Shown here: positions 55,897 to 64,000 of the stretch, piece after piece
Numbering within the stretch: the first letter of the stretch is position 1
Layout: every line of letters begins with the position of its first letter
Source: Arthrobacter rhizosphaerae
GTDB taxonomy: Bacteria > Actinomycetota > Actinomycetes > Actinomycetales > Micrococcaceae
NCBI RefSeq assembly: GCF_023062595.1
Contig: NZ_JALLAN010000007.1
Coordinates: 1 to 64,000 of the forward strand
DNA: 64,000 bases
Direction: 5' to 3'
Notes under the pieces: model-generated
Seen by the model: only the letters and a program-made list of their open reading frames with translations
The model's database searches: none
What the model was told of the DNA's origin: nothing
Made by a program: the position numbers and the translations under genes

Positions 55897-57423
55897 ATGA
55901 ACCCCGTGGTGGGCATTGCAGCTTTCGTTGCAGTTTCGCTGGCGACGGCGGCAATCGGCTTCTACGGTCTGCGGATCTCACGGACCACCGGCGACTTTTA
56001 CGTCGCCTCCCGTACTGTCCCGCCCTGGTGGAATGCTTCCGCGATCGGTGGCGAGTACTTGTCGGCGGCAAGCTTCCTGGGCGTGGCCGGACTCATCCTG
56101 CTGTCGGGAACAGATGCCCTGTGGTTTCCGGTGGGCTACACCGCCGGCTACCTCATGCTGCTGCTTTTTGTGGCGGCACCCCTGCGGCGCTCGGGGGCGT
56201 ACACCATTCCTGACTTCACTGAGTCCCGGCTGGACTCCAAGGCTGTCCGGCGCGTCACGAGCCTCATTGTCGTCATGGTTGGCTGGCTGTACATCGTTCC
56301 GCAGCTCCATGGAGCCGCTCTCACCATACGCATCACTACCGGACTTCCATCCTGGGTGGGCTCGGTGGCAGTGGTTGTGGTGGTGTGTCTGACCGTGGTG
56401 GCTGGCGGCATGCGGTCCATCACCTTCGTCCAGGCTTTCCAGTACTGGCTCAAACTCACGGCCTTGGCTGTTCCGGTAATTTTTATGCTTCTGGCCCTGG
56501 CTGGAACCGGTGCCACTCCCCTAGCCGAGCCGGTAACCAACCCCACAGGGCTGCCGCCAGCCGGGATGTACCAGAACATTTCCCTGCTGGTGGCCCTGCT
56601 CTTCGGCACCCTCGGATTGCCGCATGTGCTGGTGCGCTTCTATACAAACCCGGACGGACAGTCAGCCCGCCGTACCACTTTGATCGTGCTCGGATTACTG
56701 TCCGTCTTTTATCTCTTTCCAACGGCTTATGGACTCGCGGGGCGGCTGTTTGCTCCTGATCTGGCCCAACGCGGCCAGGCCGATGCCCTGGTGCTTCTGC
56801 TTCCCGGCAGGCTAATCGGCGGAACGGCAGGTGAACTGCTCTCCGCTTTGGTGGTTGCGGGTGCGTTTGCTGCTTTCTTGTCCACCACGTCCGGCCTCGT
56901 GGTGTCGCTCGCAGGTGTTATCAGCCAGGACGTCCTTGGCGGCAGCGTCCGCGGATTCCGCGTGGCAGCCCTGATCTCTGCCACGGTTCCCCTGGCCTTC
57001 GCGTTCTCAACGGATTCGTTGGCCCTGGCCGGCAGCGTTGGCCTTGTCTTCGCGTTCACAGCCTCAACGCTCTGCCCAGTGCTGCTTCTCGGCATCTGGT
57101 GGCGCGGCCTGACAGATGCCGGCGCCATCGCCGGCATGCTGACCGGGGCAATCCTTTGTGGCGGTGCGATGGTTGCCGGGGCAATCCTCGGCTCAGCGGC
57201 CACACCTTTCTGGCTTGCCCAGCCAGCGGCGTGGTCGGTTCCAGCCGCTTTCGCCGTGATGGTCCTGGCCTCCCGGACAACCAGCAACAGGGTGCCCGCA
57301 ACCATCTCGCGCGTTATGACCCGCCTGCACACCCCGGAGCGCCCGCTCGAGACCGTACGCCAAACGGCCGAACGTCAACTTGTGGAACGCCTGCCTGTCG
57401 AACGCCACCCGACCGAGCGCTAG
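55897..57423 (+). CDS. Sodium:solute symporter (second ActP/SSS-type carrier)
   Basis: The 508-residue membrane protein has the SSS core (FYVASRTVPPWWNASAIGGEYLSAASFLGVAGLI; TESRLDSKAVRRVTSLIVVMVGWLYIVPQLHGAALT) and about 13 helices. Its C-terminal tail is charged, with TERP-like repeated acidic and arginine residues. It is the last gene of the LytS-LytTR cluster and may be the main target of this two-component system. The ATG at 55897 seems best; there is no strong ribosome site. The substrate is probably a small carboxylic acid. Confidence 0.9.
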   Translation: MNPVVGIAAFVAVSLATAAIGFYGLRISRTTGDFYVASRTVPPWWNASAIGGEYLSAASFLGVAGLILLSGTDALWFPVGYTAGYLMLLLFVAAPLRRSGAYTIPDFTESRLDSKAVRRVTSLIVVMVGWLYIVPQLHGAALTIRITTGLPSWVGSVAVVVVVCLTVVAGGMRSITFVQAFQYWLKLTALAVPVIFMLLALAGTGATPLAEPVTNPTGLPPAGMYQNISLLVALLFGTLGLPHVLVRFYTNPDGQSARRTTLIVLGLLSVFYLFPTAYGLAGRLFAPDLAQRGQADALVLLLPGRLIGGTAGELLSALVVAGAFAAFLSTTSGLVVSLAGVISQDVLGGSVRGFRVAALISATVPLAFAFSTDSLALAGSVGLVFAFTASTLCPVLLLGIWWRGLTDAGAIAGMLTGAILCGGAMVAGAILGSAATPFWLAQPAAWSVPAAFAVMVLASRTTSNRVPATISRVMTRLHTPERPLETVRQTAERQLVERLPVERHPTER

Positions 57424-58004
57424 TCGATGGCAGCCATGAGCTCCACGACGCGGTCAAGGAAAGCATCCACCTGGGTTTCCTCATAGCCATCGGGACCTGA
57501 TGCCTGACGAAAGACAGCCTTGCGGACATTGTCGACGCTGAGCGGGCGGTCTTCCTCAAGGTAACCGATCAGGTCACGGCAGAGATTGTCCACATCGATC
57601 ATGTTGTAGCTTCGCACCCGGGACTTGGTCGGCCGGCGGAAACGCTCACCATCGGGCCTGTGCAGGCGTCCCCGGAGGAGCCCGGAAAGCTTTCCGATTT
57701 CCCGGAGCCAGGCATCCTCACCCCGCTGGGCAATGAGTTCATCACGTTCCCGGCGGGCGAAAGCATCTTCCAACCGGTCCAGGGCAGCGTCTACACCGTC
57801 GGCCGCATAACCGCCTTTGACCGGGTCAAAGGACACGGCACGGACGTCAGAGCTTTTGATGACGGAGGACGCGGCATGCGGGTTTTCGAAGGAGACCCTG
57901 GCACGCTGCAGGAACTCGTCCACCTGCTTGGCGTTGTAACCGTATTCATTCCGCTCTACACGGTCGAAGGTTGCGGGTATCTGCCGTTGCATGTCCACTC
58001 TCAC
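57420..58004 (-). CDS. DivIVA-domain protein
   Basis: The 194-residue protein starts with GTG, AGGA six bases before it; an ATG at 57992 is an alternative. It contains two DivIVA-like short segments, FDRVERNEYGYNAKQVDEFLQRARVSFEN and VRKAVFRQASGPDGYEETQVDAFLDRVVELM. DivIVA proteins bind membranes and organise growth or division; the two short copies suggest a specialised member. It is convergent with the symporter gene (four-base overlap) and on the strand of cdsA. Confidence 0.85.
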   Translation of the reverse strand: MRVDMQRQIPATFDRVERNEYGYNAKQVDEFLQRARVSFENPHAASSVIKSSDVRAVSFDPVKGGYAADGVDAALDRLEDAFARRERDELIAQRGEDAWLREIGKLSGLLRGRLHRPDGERFRRPTKSRVRSYNMIDVDNLCRDLIGYLEEDRPLSVDNVRKAVFRQASGPDGYEETQVDAFLDRVVELMAAID

Positions 58005-58083
58005 GTTTTGTCCTTCAATGCGGTCCAGCCTGAGTTGCTCCGCACTATTCTAGGGTGCCGGATACTACCGGCGCGAAGAACCG

Positions 58084-59004
58084 TCATGTTCCCGCGAAGG
58101 CCGCGAACAGGATGAATGCGGCAGGAGAAGCGAACACGATTGAGTCCAGCCTGTCCATAATGCCGCCGTGACCGGGCAGGACGCTGCTCATGTCTTTGAT
58201 CCCCAGCTCGCGTTTGACCATCGACTCGGCAAGATCGCCTGCCGTGGCTGCAGCCACCATGGCGACAGCGAGGGCAACGCCCACCCACCAGGGTTTGCCC
58301 AGCAGGAAGATGCTGGCCAGGACTCCGATAACCATGGCACCTGCCACAGAGCCGGCGAATCCTTCCCAGGACTTCTTCGGGCTGATTTTCGGAGCCATCG
58401 GATGCTTCCCCAACGAGGCACCAACGAGGTAACCGAAGGTGTCATTGGAGACCACCAGCAGCAGCAGCGTTACGATCTGCCAGGCACCCTGCGGCACCAC
58501 GCCGTCGTCGTACAGCCCCACCGGAGTGGCCCCTCCGGTCGCATGCAGCGGGAGCACGGCAAAGCTGATCAGGAAGGGGACCCAGGCGAGGGTGAACACG
58601 CCGCCGAAGATGCTCCGCGCGGATCCTTCGGCGCTTTCAATGGATCGCCACAGCAGAACAGCAACGCTGCTGAGCAGCATCGCGAACAGCAGGCTTTCCA
58701 GGCCGCCGAAGTATGCCGAGATGGGCATCGCGACGGTTCCGGTCATCACCGGGACGATGGGGATCCTGGTCCCGGACACTTCGAGCGCACGGAAAATCTC
58801 CCAGGCTCCCATCGCGGCAAACGTGGTGGTGACCACCACGAAGCCAAGCGGCAGGAACAGCAGCCCGCCGAGTACCGCAAAAAGCATGGCAAGCCCGACG
58901 GCGATGGCGGCCGGAAGGTTGCGTCCCGCCTTGGGGGTGGGATTGGGGCGCTGCATCCGACGTACCCGGGGCTGAGCCCCCGGGCCCTGCTGTGCCTGAC
59001 TCAT
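58084..59004 (-). CDS. cdsA: Phosphatidate cytidylyltransferase
   Basis: CdsA makes CDP-diacylglycerol for phospholipid synthesis. The 306-residue membrane protein has the family signature SMVKRELGIKDMSSVLPGHGG followed by IMDRLD, and about eight membrane helices. Its ATG shares an A with the frr stop (TGATG). A basic N-terminal extension precedes the first helix. It is last in the rpsB-tsf-pyrH-frr-cdsA order. Confidence 0.96.
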   Translation of the reverse strand: MSQAQQGPGAQPRVRRMQRPNPTPKAGRNLPAAIAVGLAMLFAVLGGLLFLPLGFVVVTTTFAAMGAWEIFRALEVSGTRIPIVPVMTGTVAMPISAYFGGLESLLFAMLLSSVAVLLWRSIESAEGSARSIFGGVFTLAWVPFLISFAVLPLHATGGATPVGLYDDGVVPQGAWQIVTLLLLVVSNDTFGYLVGASLGKHPMAPKISPKKSWEGFAGSVAGAMVIGVLASIFLLGKPWWVGVALAVAMVAAATAGDLAESMVKRELGIKDMSSVLPGHGGIMDRLDSIVFASPAAFILFAAFAGT

Positions 59005-59561
59005 CAGACCTCGAGCAGCTCGGCTTCCTTGCGCTTGAGCAGCTCGTCGATGCTGTCCACGTGGGCCTTGGTCATGGAATCGAGTTCCTTTTCGCCGCGG
59101 CTTCCTTCGTCTTCGCCGGCTTCGCCGTCCTTGACCAGCTTGTCCAAGGTCTCCTTGGCCTTACGCCGGATGTTGCGGATGGAGACCTTCGCGTCCTCAC
59201 CCTTGCCCTTGACGATCTTGACGTATTCCTTGCGCCGTTCCTGTGTCAGTTCCGGAATGGTGATGCGGATGACGTTGCCGTCGTTGGAAGGGTTGGCGCC
59301 AACTTCGGAATCACTCAGAGCGCGCTCGATGTCCCGCAGCGCCGTCTTGTCATAGGGGGTGACCAGAATCGTCCGGGCGTCCGGGACTGCGAAGGAGGCC
59401 AGCTGCTGCAAGGGTGTAGGGGTGCCGTAGTACTCAACGATGACTTTGTTGTAGAGGCCGGGAGTGGCGCGGCCCGTGCGGATCGAGGCGAAATCTTCCT
59501 TGGCTACTTCGACTGCCTTGTCCATCTTGTCCCCGGCTTCGAGCAAGGTTTCTTCGATCAC
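59004..59561 (-). CDS. frr: Ribosome recycling factor
   Basis: Frr splits ribosomes after termination. The 185-residue protein has [33 protein letters not shown] near its N-terminus and the helical tail ending in [15 protein letters not shown]. It lies between pyrH and cdsA, 115 bases after pyrH. Confidence 0.98.
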   Translation of the reverse strand: MIEETLLEAGDKMDKAVEVAKEDFASIRTGRATPGLYNKVIVEYYGTPTPLQQLASFAVPDARTILVTPYDKTALRDIERALSDSEVGANPSNDGNVIRITIPELTQERRKEYVKIVKGKGEDAKVSIRNIRRKAKETLDKLVKDGEAGEDEGSRGEKELDSMTKAHVDSIDELLKRKEAELLEV

Positions 59562-59676
59562 GATCTCTCCTCAGAAAATTAGTGCACTCCGGCTTGCCTG
59601 CGAGTTGCACGGTTGTGGTTCCGTCTGCCTGTTGGTCCCGCCTGCGGGATCCGGCCTAAAAACATCCTAGCCGTTG

Positions 59677-60414
59677 CTAGGGCGTGACCAGGGTCCCCAG
59701 TTCCTCGCCACGGATGGCACGGGTCACGTTGCCCTCACCCTCCATGCCAAAGACCACCATGGACAGGTCATTGTCCTTGCACATGGTCATGGCTGTCTGG
59801 TCCATCACGCGGATGTCGCGGCGGAGGGCGTCGTCGTAACTGAGCCGGTCCAGCTTTTGGGCTTTGGGATCCTTTTTGGGGTCAGCGGTGTAGACGCCGT
59901 CCACCCCGCTCTTGGCCATCAGCACGACGTCGGCGTGGACCTCGAGTGCCCGCTGGGCCGCAACAGTGTCCGTGGAGAAGTACGGCAATCCTGCCCCGGC
60001 GCCAAAAATGACTACGCGGTTCTTTTCCATATGGCGGATCGCGCGGCGGGGGATGTAGGCCTCTGCGACCTGGCCCATGGTGATGGCGCTCTGGACGCGT
60101 GTTTCCACACCGGCCTGCTCGAGGAAGTCCTGGAGGGCGAGGCAGTTCATTACTGTGCCCAGCATGCCCATGTAGTCGGCCCGGGAGCGGTCCATCCCGC
60201 TCTGGGAAAGTTCGGCGCCGCGGAAGAAATTGCCGCCGCCGACGACGATCGCCACCTCGACGTCCGGTACCGCTGCCGCGATCTGCTTTGCCACGCCGCG
60301 TACTGTGTCAGGGTCGACGCCGAGCTTGCCGCCGCCGAACACCTCACCTGAGAGCTTGAGGAGGACGCGCCGTCGGTTCTTCTCCGGATGGGTCGAAGTG
60401 TTTACGGTTTCCAT
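59677..60414 (-). CDS. pyrH: UMP kinase
   Basis: PyrH phosphorylates UMP to UDP, the first step of UTP and CTP synthesis. The 245-residue protein has [31 protein letters not shown] and the aspartate region [22 protein letters not shown], as in bacterial UMP kinases. It lies between tsf and frr; a terminator hairpin separates it from tsf. Confidence 0.97.
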   Translation of the reverse strand: METVNTSTHPEKNRRRVLLKLSGEVFGGGKLGVDPDTVRGVAKQIAAAVPDVEVAIVVGGGNFFRGAELSQSGMDRSRADYMGMLGTVMNCLALQDFLEQAGVETRVQSAITMGQVAEAYIPRRAIRHMEKNRVVIFGAGAGLPYFSTDTVAAQRALEVHADVVLMAKSGVDGVYTADPKKDPKAQKLDRLSYDDALRRDIRVMDQTAMTMCKDNDLSMVVFGMEGEGNVTRAIRGEELGTLVTP

Positions 60415-60520
60415 GGTGCCTTCCCGTTGGTGAACTCTGAGCTAGGTTATCGTGCGAGGCGGCAAATGTGTCACTGCCGGCGCCTTTGGCCGGGCAATGG
60501 CCGCCGCTGTCTGTGCATGC

Positions 60521-60552
60521 AAAAGGGGCGGTCACCGTGGTGACCACCCCTT
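60521..60552 (-). terminator. Rho-independent terminator of tsf
   Basis: The inverted repeat at 60523-60536 and 60539-60552 (14 positions with one mismatch) is followed on the minus strand by a short T-run (plus-strand AAAA at 60521-60524), 11 bases after the tsf stop. Confidence 0.8.
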
Positions 60553-60563
60553 GGCATATATGA

Positions 60564-61400
60564 CTAGGAACCTACGCGGAAACGCGTGAAGGCGACGGGC
60601 TTGACGCCGGCCTCTTCGAGAACCTGTGTCACGGACTTCTTGGCATCCTTGGCAAATGCCTGGTCAACCAGGACCTCGCCCTTGTAGAAGCCGGTTACGC
60701 GGCCTTCCACAATCTTGGTCATGGCTGCCTCGGGCTTGCCTTCAGCCTTGGCTGTCTCTTCGGCGATGCGGCGCTCGGACTCTACAAGCTCGGCCGGAAC
60801 GTCGGCGCGGGTCAGGTAGTTCGGTGCCATGGCCGCGATGTGGACGGCAATGTCGTGTGCGGCCGTAGCGGCAGCTTCGCCTTCGCCTTCAACAGCAAAG
60901 AGCACGCCGACCTGAGCCGGGAGGTCCTTGGAGGTCTTGTGCAGGTAGGCGTCAACCGTTCCACCCTCAACGCGGGAGATGCGGCGGACAACAACCTTCT
61001 CGCCAAGGACAGCGCCTTCTTCGACGACGACCTCGGACAACGGCTTGCCGTCAACGTCGGTGGCGAGGAGGGTATCGAGATCGGCAGCGCCGGACTCCAC
61101 AGCAACAGCCAGAACCTTGTCGGCAAGCTGGATGAACTTGTCAGCCTTGGCCACGAAGTCAGTCTCGCAGTTGACTTCGACCATCACGCCTACGTTGCCC
61201 TCGACCTTGGCAGCAACCAGGCCTTCAGCAGTGGAGCGGCCTTCACGCTTGGTAGCGCCCTTCAGGCCCTTGATGCGGATGATCTCGATGGCCTTCTCGG
61301 CGTCACCGTTGGCTTCGTCAAGAGCCTTCTTGACATCCATCATGCCGGCGCCGGTGCGCTCGCGCAGAGCTTTGATATCAGCGGCAGTGTAGTTGGCCAT
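60564..61400 (-). CDS. tsf: Elongation factor Ts
   Basis: EF-Ts exchanges GDP for GTP on EF-Tu. The 278-residue protein has RERTGAGMMDVKKALDEANGDAEKA at the N-terminus and VNCETDFVAKADKF, both diagnostic. It follows rpsB after a hairpin and precedes pyrH, as in most bacteria. Confidence 0.98.
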   Translation of the reverse strand: MANYTAADIKALRERTGAGMMDVKKALDEANGDAEKAIEIIRIKGLKGATKREGRSTAEGLVAAKVEGNVGVMVEVNCETDFVAKADKFIQLADKVLAVAVESGAADLDTLLATDVDGKPLSEVVVEEGAVLGEKVVVRRISRVEGGTVDAYLHKTSKDLPAQVGVLFAVEGEGEAAATAAHDIAVHIAAMAPNYLTRADVPAELVESERRIAEETAKAEGKPEAAMTKIVEGRVTGFYKGEVLVDQAFAKDAKKSVTQVLEEAGVKPVAFTRFRVGS

Positions 61401-61447
61401 GTGAACCCCTCTGTCTAGAAAATTGTGTGTTTGTGGTCACCGACAAG

Positions 61448-61474
61448 ATGGCTGCTCAGCGAGTGAGCAGCCAT
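61448..61474 (-). terminator. Hairpin between rpsB and tsf
   Basis: ATGGCTGCTCA (61448-61458) pairs exactly with TGAGCAGCCAT (61464-61474) around a GCGAG loop. It lies 60 bases after the rpsB stop with no T-run, and may be an attenuator that reduces tsf expression relative to rpsB. Confidence 0.5.
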
Positions 61475-61533
61475 CCGGTCGGTAGTCCCGGAGCTGCGGG
61501 CAACCCAGGGATGGTCAAGCTTTGATTGCCTGC

Positions 61534-62409
61534 TTACTTGGCAGCGTCAGCTTCAGGTGCTTCGTCGGCAGCCGGGGCTTCCTCGGCAGCAGCCGGAGCA
61601 GCTTCGGCGGGGGTGGCCTCAGCGGCAGGAGCTTCTTCAGCCTTGCTGCCCTCGAGAAGCTCGCGCTCCCACTCGGCCAGCGGCTCTTCGGGGGTCTCGG
61701 CAGTGCCCGTTGCACGCTGGTTGCGGGCGATCAGGCCCTCAGCAACGGCGTCGGCGACTACGCGGGTGAGCAGGTTCACGGAGCGGATGGCGTCGTCGTT
61801 ACCCGGAATCGGGAAGTCGACCTCATCGGGATCGCAGTTGGTGTCCAGGATGGCAACAACCGGGATGTTCAGCTTCTTGGCTTCGTCAACAGCAAGGTGT
61901 TCCTTCTTGGTGTCCACGATCCAGAGCACCGAAGGTGCCTTGGTCAGGTTGCGGATACCGCCAAGGTTGGTTTCAAGCTTGGTGAGTTCGCGCTTGAGGA
62001 GCAGCAGCTCCTTCTTGGTGTACGTGGAACCGGCGACGTCGTCGAAGTCGATCTCTTCGAGTTCCTTCATACGCTGGATACGCTTGGCGACCGTCTGGAA
62101 GTTGGTCAGCATACCGCCGAGCCAACGCTGGTTGACGTAGGGCTGGCCGACGCGCATTGCCTGCTCGGCAATGGCTTCCTGGGCCTGCTTCTTGGTACCG
62201 ACGAAGAGAACGGTGCCGCCGTGTGCAACGGTGGCCTTCACGAACTCGTAGGCGCGGTCGATGTAGGACAGCGACTGCTGAAGGTCGATGATGTAGATGC
62301 CGTTGCGCTCCGTGAAGATGAAGCGCTTCATCTTCGGGTTCCAACGACGGGTCTGGTGTCCAAAGTGGACGCCGCTGTCAAGCAGCTGGCGCATAGTTAC
62401 GACGGGCAT
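61534..62409 (-). CDS. rpsB: 30S ribosomal protein S2
   Basis: The 291-residue protein has [33 protein letters not shown] and [19 protein letters not shown], the S2 core. The C-terminus has an alanine/glutamate-rich extension common in actinobacteria. GGAAGGAG precedes the ATG by eight bases. A hairpin-rich leader lies upstream. Confidence 0.98.
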   Translation of the reverse strand: MPVVTMRQLLDSGVHFGHQTRRWNPKMKRFIFTERNGIYIIDLQQSLSYIDRAYEFVKATVAHGGTVLFVGTKKQAQEAIAEQAMRVGQPYVNQRWLGGMLTNFQTVAKRIQRMKELEEIDFDDVAGSTYTKKELLLLKRELTKLETNLGGIRNLTKAPSVLWIVDTKKEHLAVDEAKKLNIPVVAILDTNCDPDEVDFPIPGNDDAIRSVNLLTRVVADAVAEGLIARNQRATGTAETPEEPLAEWERELLEGSKAEEAPAAEATPAEAAPAAAEEAPAADEAPEADAAK

Positions 62410-62873
62410 GCCGACGCTCCTTCCGGCAGGTCATTCATGAGAGAGCTCATGGCTCTCTTACCCTGCCAATAGTTGACGGTTGATTTAGCTTTGCCCAGTT
62501 GGGCTTTTGCTCCTGGCATCCCTTGCTCCTCTCATCAGGACCGTTGCCGGTACTGACCGCAAGAGGCGCAATCCTCCACAGCCGAAAGTCCGGACTGGCT
62601 GGACTTCCGAAAACGGAGGGCTGGATGCGCGTAGTCAGCTACTGCTCCCCCACACCTCTGAATGAGACGTGCCGACGAATGGCAACCTGCAGAACACGGA
62701 CGCGGACGTAACGTGGGCTGAAGGCAGGCACCGTTGAGGGCACAGCAAACTGCTCCGTCAAGTGTACTACAGCGCCTCCCTTACCAGAGACCAAACCCGG
62801 GGCCGTCAGCACGTTCTCCACATAGCAGGTCGGGCGCCTTACGACGGCACACGGAGACGGGCAGGCTGGGGAT
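62410..62873. other. Intergenic region between rpsB and the M23 peptidase gene
   Basis: This gap of 464 bp holds the nested hairpin before rpsB, a small stem (GCCCA-GT-TGGGC with TTTT at 62493) and an inverted repeat (AAGTCC at 62586, GGACTT at 62601). The promoters of both flanking genes must lie here, but I see no strong consensus. No coding frame is convincing. Confidence 0.6.
62425..62467 (-). promoter_or_regulatory. Nested hairpin in the rpsB leader
   Basis: GGCAGG (62425-62430) pairs with CCTGCC (62462-62467), and inside it AGAGAGC (62440-62446) pairs with GCTCTCT (62452-62458) around a TCATG loop. Its right end on the minus strand lies 15 bases before the rpsB start, just ahead of the ribosome site, a place where S2 autoregulatory structures are found in other bacteria. 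Confidence 0.5.
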
Positions 62874-63383
62874 ATGAAAGCATCAATCCTCGCAGTGCTC
62901 GTGCTGCTCATCGCACCCTTGGCAGGTGAAGGTCCGGCCGAAACGGCCATCGATGAACCCCGGGGCAATTGGAGTTGGCCGCTGTCCCCTGAGCCCGCGG
63001 TACTGCGGGCCTTCGACCCGCCGGACAAGCCGTGGCTAAGCGGCCATCGAGGAGTTGATCTTAAAGCCACAGCAAGCGCCACGCCGGTCACTTCGCCGGA
63101 GGCAGGCACAGTCACGTTCGCAGGCGTTGTGGTGGACCGGCCTGTCATCACCATCGATCATGGCGGCGTCAAGAGCAGCTTCGAACCCGTCGAGAGCAGC
63201 CTGGCTGTCGGAACGGCGGTGTCGAAGGGAGACGTTATCGGCACCGTGCTTCCTGGTCATTGCGGGGACATACCGTGTCTCCACTGGGGAGTACGCCGCG
63301 GCGAGGAGTACCTCGACCCGTTGTCGTTCGTCAGGGACCTGCGTCCCTCCATCCTGCTCCCGCTGACAGCCAGGGGGCCTTAG
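62874..63383 (+). CDS. Secreted M23-family peptidase
   Basis: The 169-residue protein has an N-terminal signal segment (SILAVLVLLIAPLAGEG) and a LytM-type domain. The zinc-binding H58 and D62 are in GHRGVDL, and the second motif is CLHWG with H137. In classical M23 enzymes the second motif is HxH, and here its first histidine is a cysteine, so catalytic activity should not be taken for granted. It stands alone between rpsB and an acyl-CoA dehydrogenase gene; a role in cell wall remodelling is likely. Confidence 0.85.
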   Translation: MKASILAVLVLLIAPLAGEGPAETAIDEPRGNWSWPLSPEPAVLRAFDPPDKPWLSGHRGVDLKATASATPVTSPEAGTVTFAGVVVDRPVITIDHGGVKSSFEPVESSLAVGTAVSKGDVIGTVLPGHCGDIPCLHWGVRRGEEYLDPLSFVRDLRPSILLPLTARGP

Positions 63384-63395
63384 ACGATTGCCGGC

Positions 63396-64000
63396 TTAGA
63401 CGATGGCCGAGATTCCCGTGATCGCGCGCCCGGTCACCAGGGTGTTGATTTCGTGAGTGCCTTCGTACGAGTAAATGGCTTCGGCATCAGCGAAGACTTT
63501 TGCCATTTCGTAGTCGGTGACGATCCCGTTGCCGCCCAGAATGCTGCGGCCCAGGGCAACGCTCTCCCGCATGCGGGCAGTGGTGAAGGCCTTGGCAAGC
63601 GCGGATTGTTCGTCCTTCGCCAGGCCTGCATCCTCCAGCTGGGACAGCCGGACCATCATGCCCATTGAGCTGACAGCGTTCCCCAGGATCTGAACCAGCT
63701 GGCTCTGGATCAATTGAAAGGAGGCGAGCGGCCGGCCGAACTGGGTCCGCTCAACCGCGTAGCGTCGGGCGACGTCGAAGGCAGCGAGCTGCTGACCGAC
63801 CGCCTGCCAGGCCACCCCGAGACGGGTGACCTTGAGGACCTTGTTCGTGTCCCTGAAGCTGTTGGCGTTCGCAAGTTTGAAGAAGTCGGGAACCACCACG
63901 TTGTCGAGGACGATGTCCGCGTTCTGGACGGTACGGAGGGAGATCTTGTTCTCGATCTTGGTGGCCGCGTAGCCGGCGGACTTGGTGTCCACGAGGAAGC
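63396..64000 (-). CDS. Acyl-CoA dehydrogenase, C-terminal part (glutaryl-CoA dehydrogenase-like)
   Basis: The open frame runs in from the right window edge and ends at 63396, covering about 200 C-terminal residues. It contains FGRPLASFQLIQSQLVQILG and ILGGNGIVTDYEMAKVFADAEAIYSYEGTHEINTLVTGRAITG, which resembles glutaryl-CoA dehydrogenase. The 5' end lies outside the window. It may belong to lysine or aromatic acid breakdown. Confidence 0.88.
   Translation of the reverse strand, partial: FLVDTKSAGYAATKIENKISLRTVQNADIVLDNVVVPDFFKLANANSFRDTNKVLKVTRLGVAWQAVGQQLAAFDVARRYAVERTQFGRPLASFQLIQSQLVQILGNAVSSMGMMVRLSQLEDAGLAKDEQSALAKAFTTARMRESVALGRSILGGNGIVTDYEMAKVFADAEAIYSYEGTHEINTLVTGRAITGISAIV

Overview
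The window is high-GC actinobacterial chromosome. Gene orders such as rimP-nusA-ylxR-infB-rbfA, rpsB-tsf-pyrH-frr-cdsA and dxr-rseP-ispG-proS, a DUF222 protein, and Lrp/TetR-controlled catabolic operons suggest the Micrococcaceae, most likely Arthrobacter or a close relative (inference from gene order and protein style, no search run). I see no rRNA, tRNA, CRISPR array, transposase or prophage. Almost all of the sequence is coding, with two intergenic gaps over 300 bp (18389-18911 and 62410-62873).

Layout. 1-2.8 kb: the N-terminal part of a DUF222 protein carrying a 15-bp tandem repeat, two small membrane proteins and truB. 2.9-11.1 kb: an aminotransferase, a zinc-ribbon thioredoxin, a nucleoside deaminase, then the translation operon rbfA-infB-ylxR-nusA-rimP read leftward. 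11.2-18.4 kb: a DUF4439-like protein, a VIT1/CCC1 transporter, an aminoglycoside-kinase-like protein, a PLP decarboxylase, a TauE-type exporter and proS. 18.8-21.1 kb: an ABC-2 exporter with its own TetR regulator and a probable operator. 21.1-28.2 kb: a lipoprotein, an acetyltransferase, ispG, a YciI protein, a SatD-like regulator with a membrane partner and a palindrome, rseP and dxr. 28.3-37 kb: a lipase maturation factor, then a CitAB-type two-component system divergent from a TctCBA tricarboxylate transporter with a UspA protein, then a 2-hydroxyacid dehydrogenase.

37-50.3 kb is the metabolic centre: a seven-gene operon (both subunits of a biotin-dependent acyl-CoA carboxylase, an acyl-CoA dehydrogenase, a 3-oxoacid CoA-transferase pair, a MaoC hydratase and a CitE-like lyase), a divergent TetR regulator, the three genes of a branched-chain 2-oxoacid dehydrogenase (E1 alpha, E1 beta, E2) and a divergent Lrp/AsnC regulator. 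The set matches the Mycobacterium tuberculosis Rv2495c-Rv2506 region and would take leucine through isovaleryl-CoA, 3-methylcrotonyl-CoA and 3-methylglutaconyl-CoA to HMG-CoA, acetyl-CoA and acetoacetate. Two tandem copies of GGTTAGT-N6-TAACTG lie between the TetR gene and the operon.

50.5-57.4 kb: a proline-rich membrane-anchored protein, then two sodium:solute symporter/small-membrane-protein pairs on either side of a LytS/LytTR two-component system. 57.4-64 kb: a DivIVA-domain protein, cdsA-frr-pyrH-tsf-rpsB, a small M23 peptidase and the end of an acyl-CoA dehydrogenase resembling glutaryl-CoA dehydrogenase. CRP/GlxR-like palindromes (TGTGA-N6-TCACA type) stand before the bkd, actP and tct operons, suggesting a shared carbon-control layer over the catabolic part of the window.
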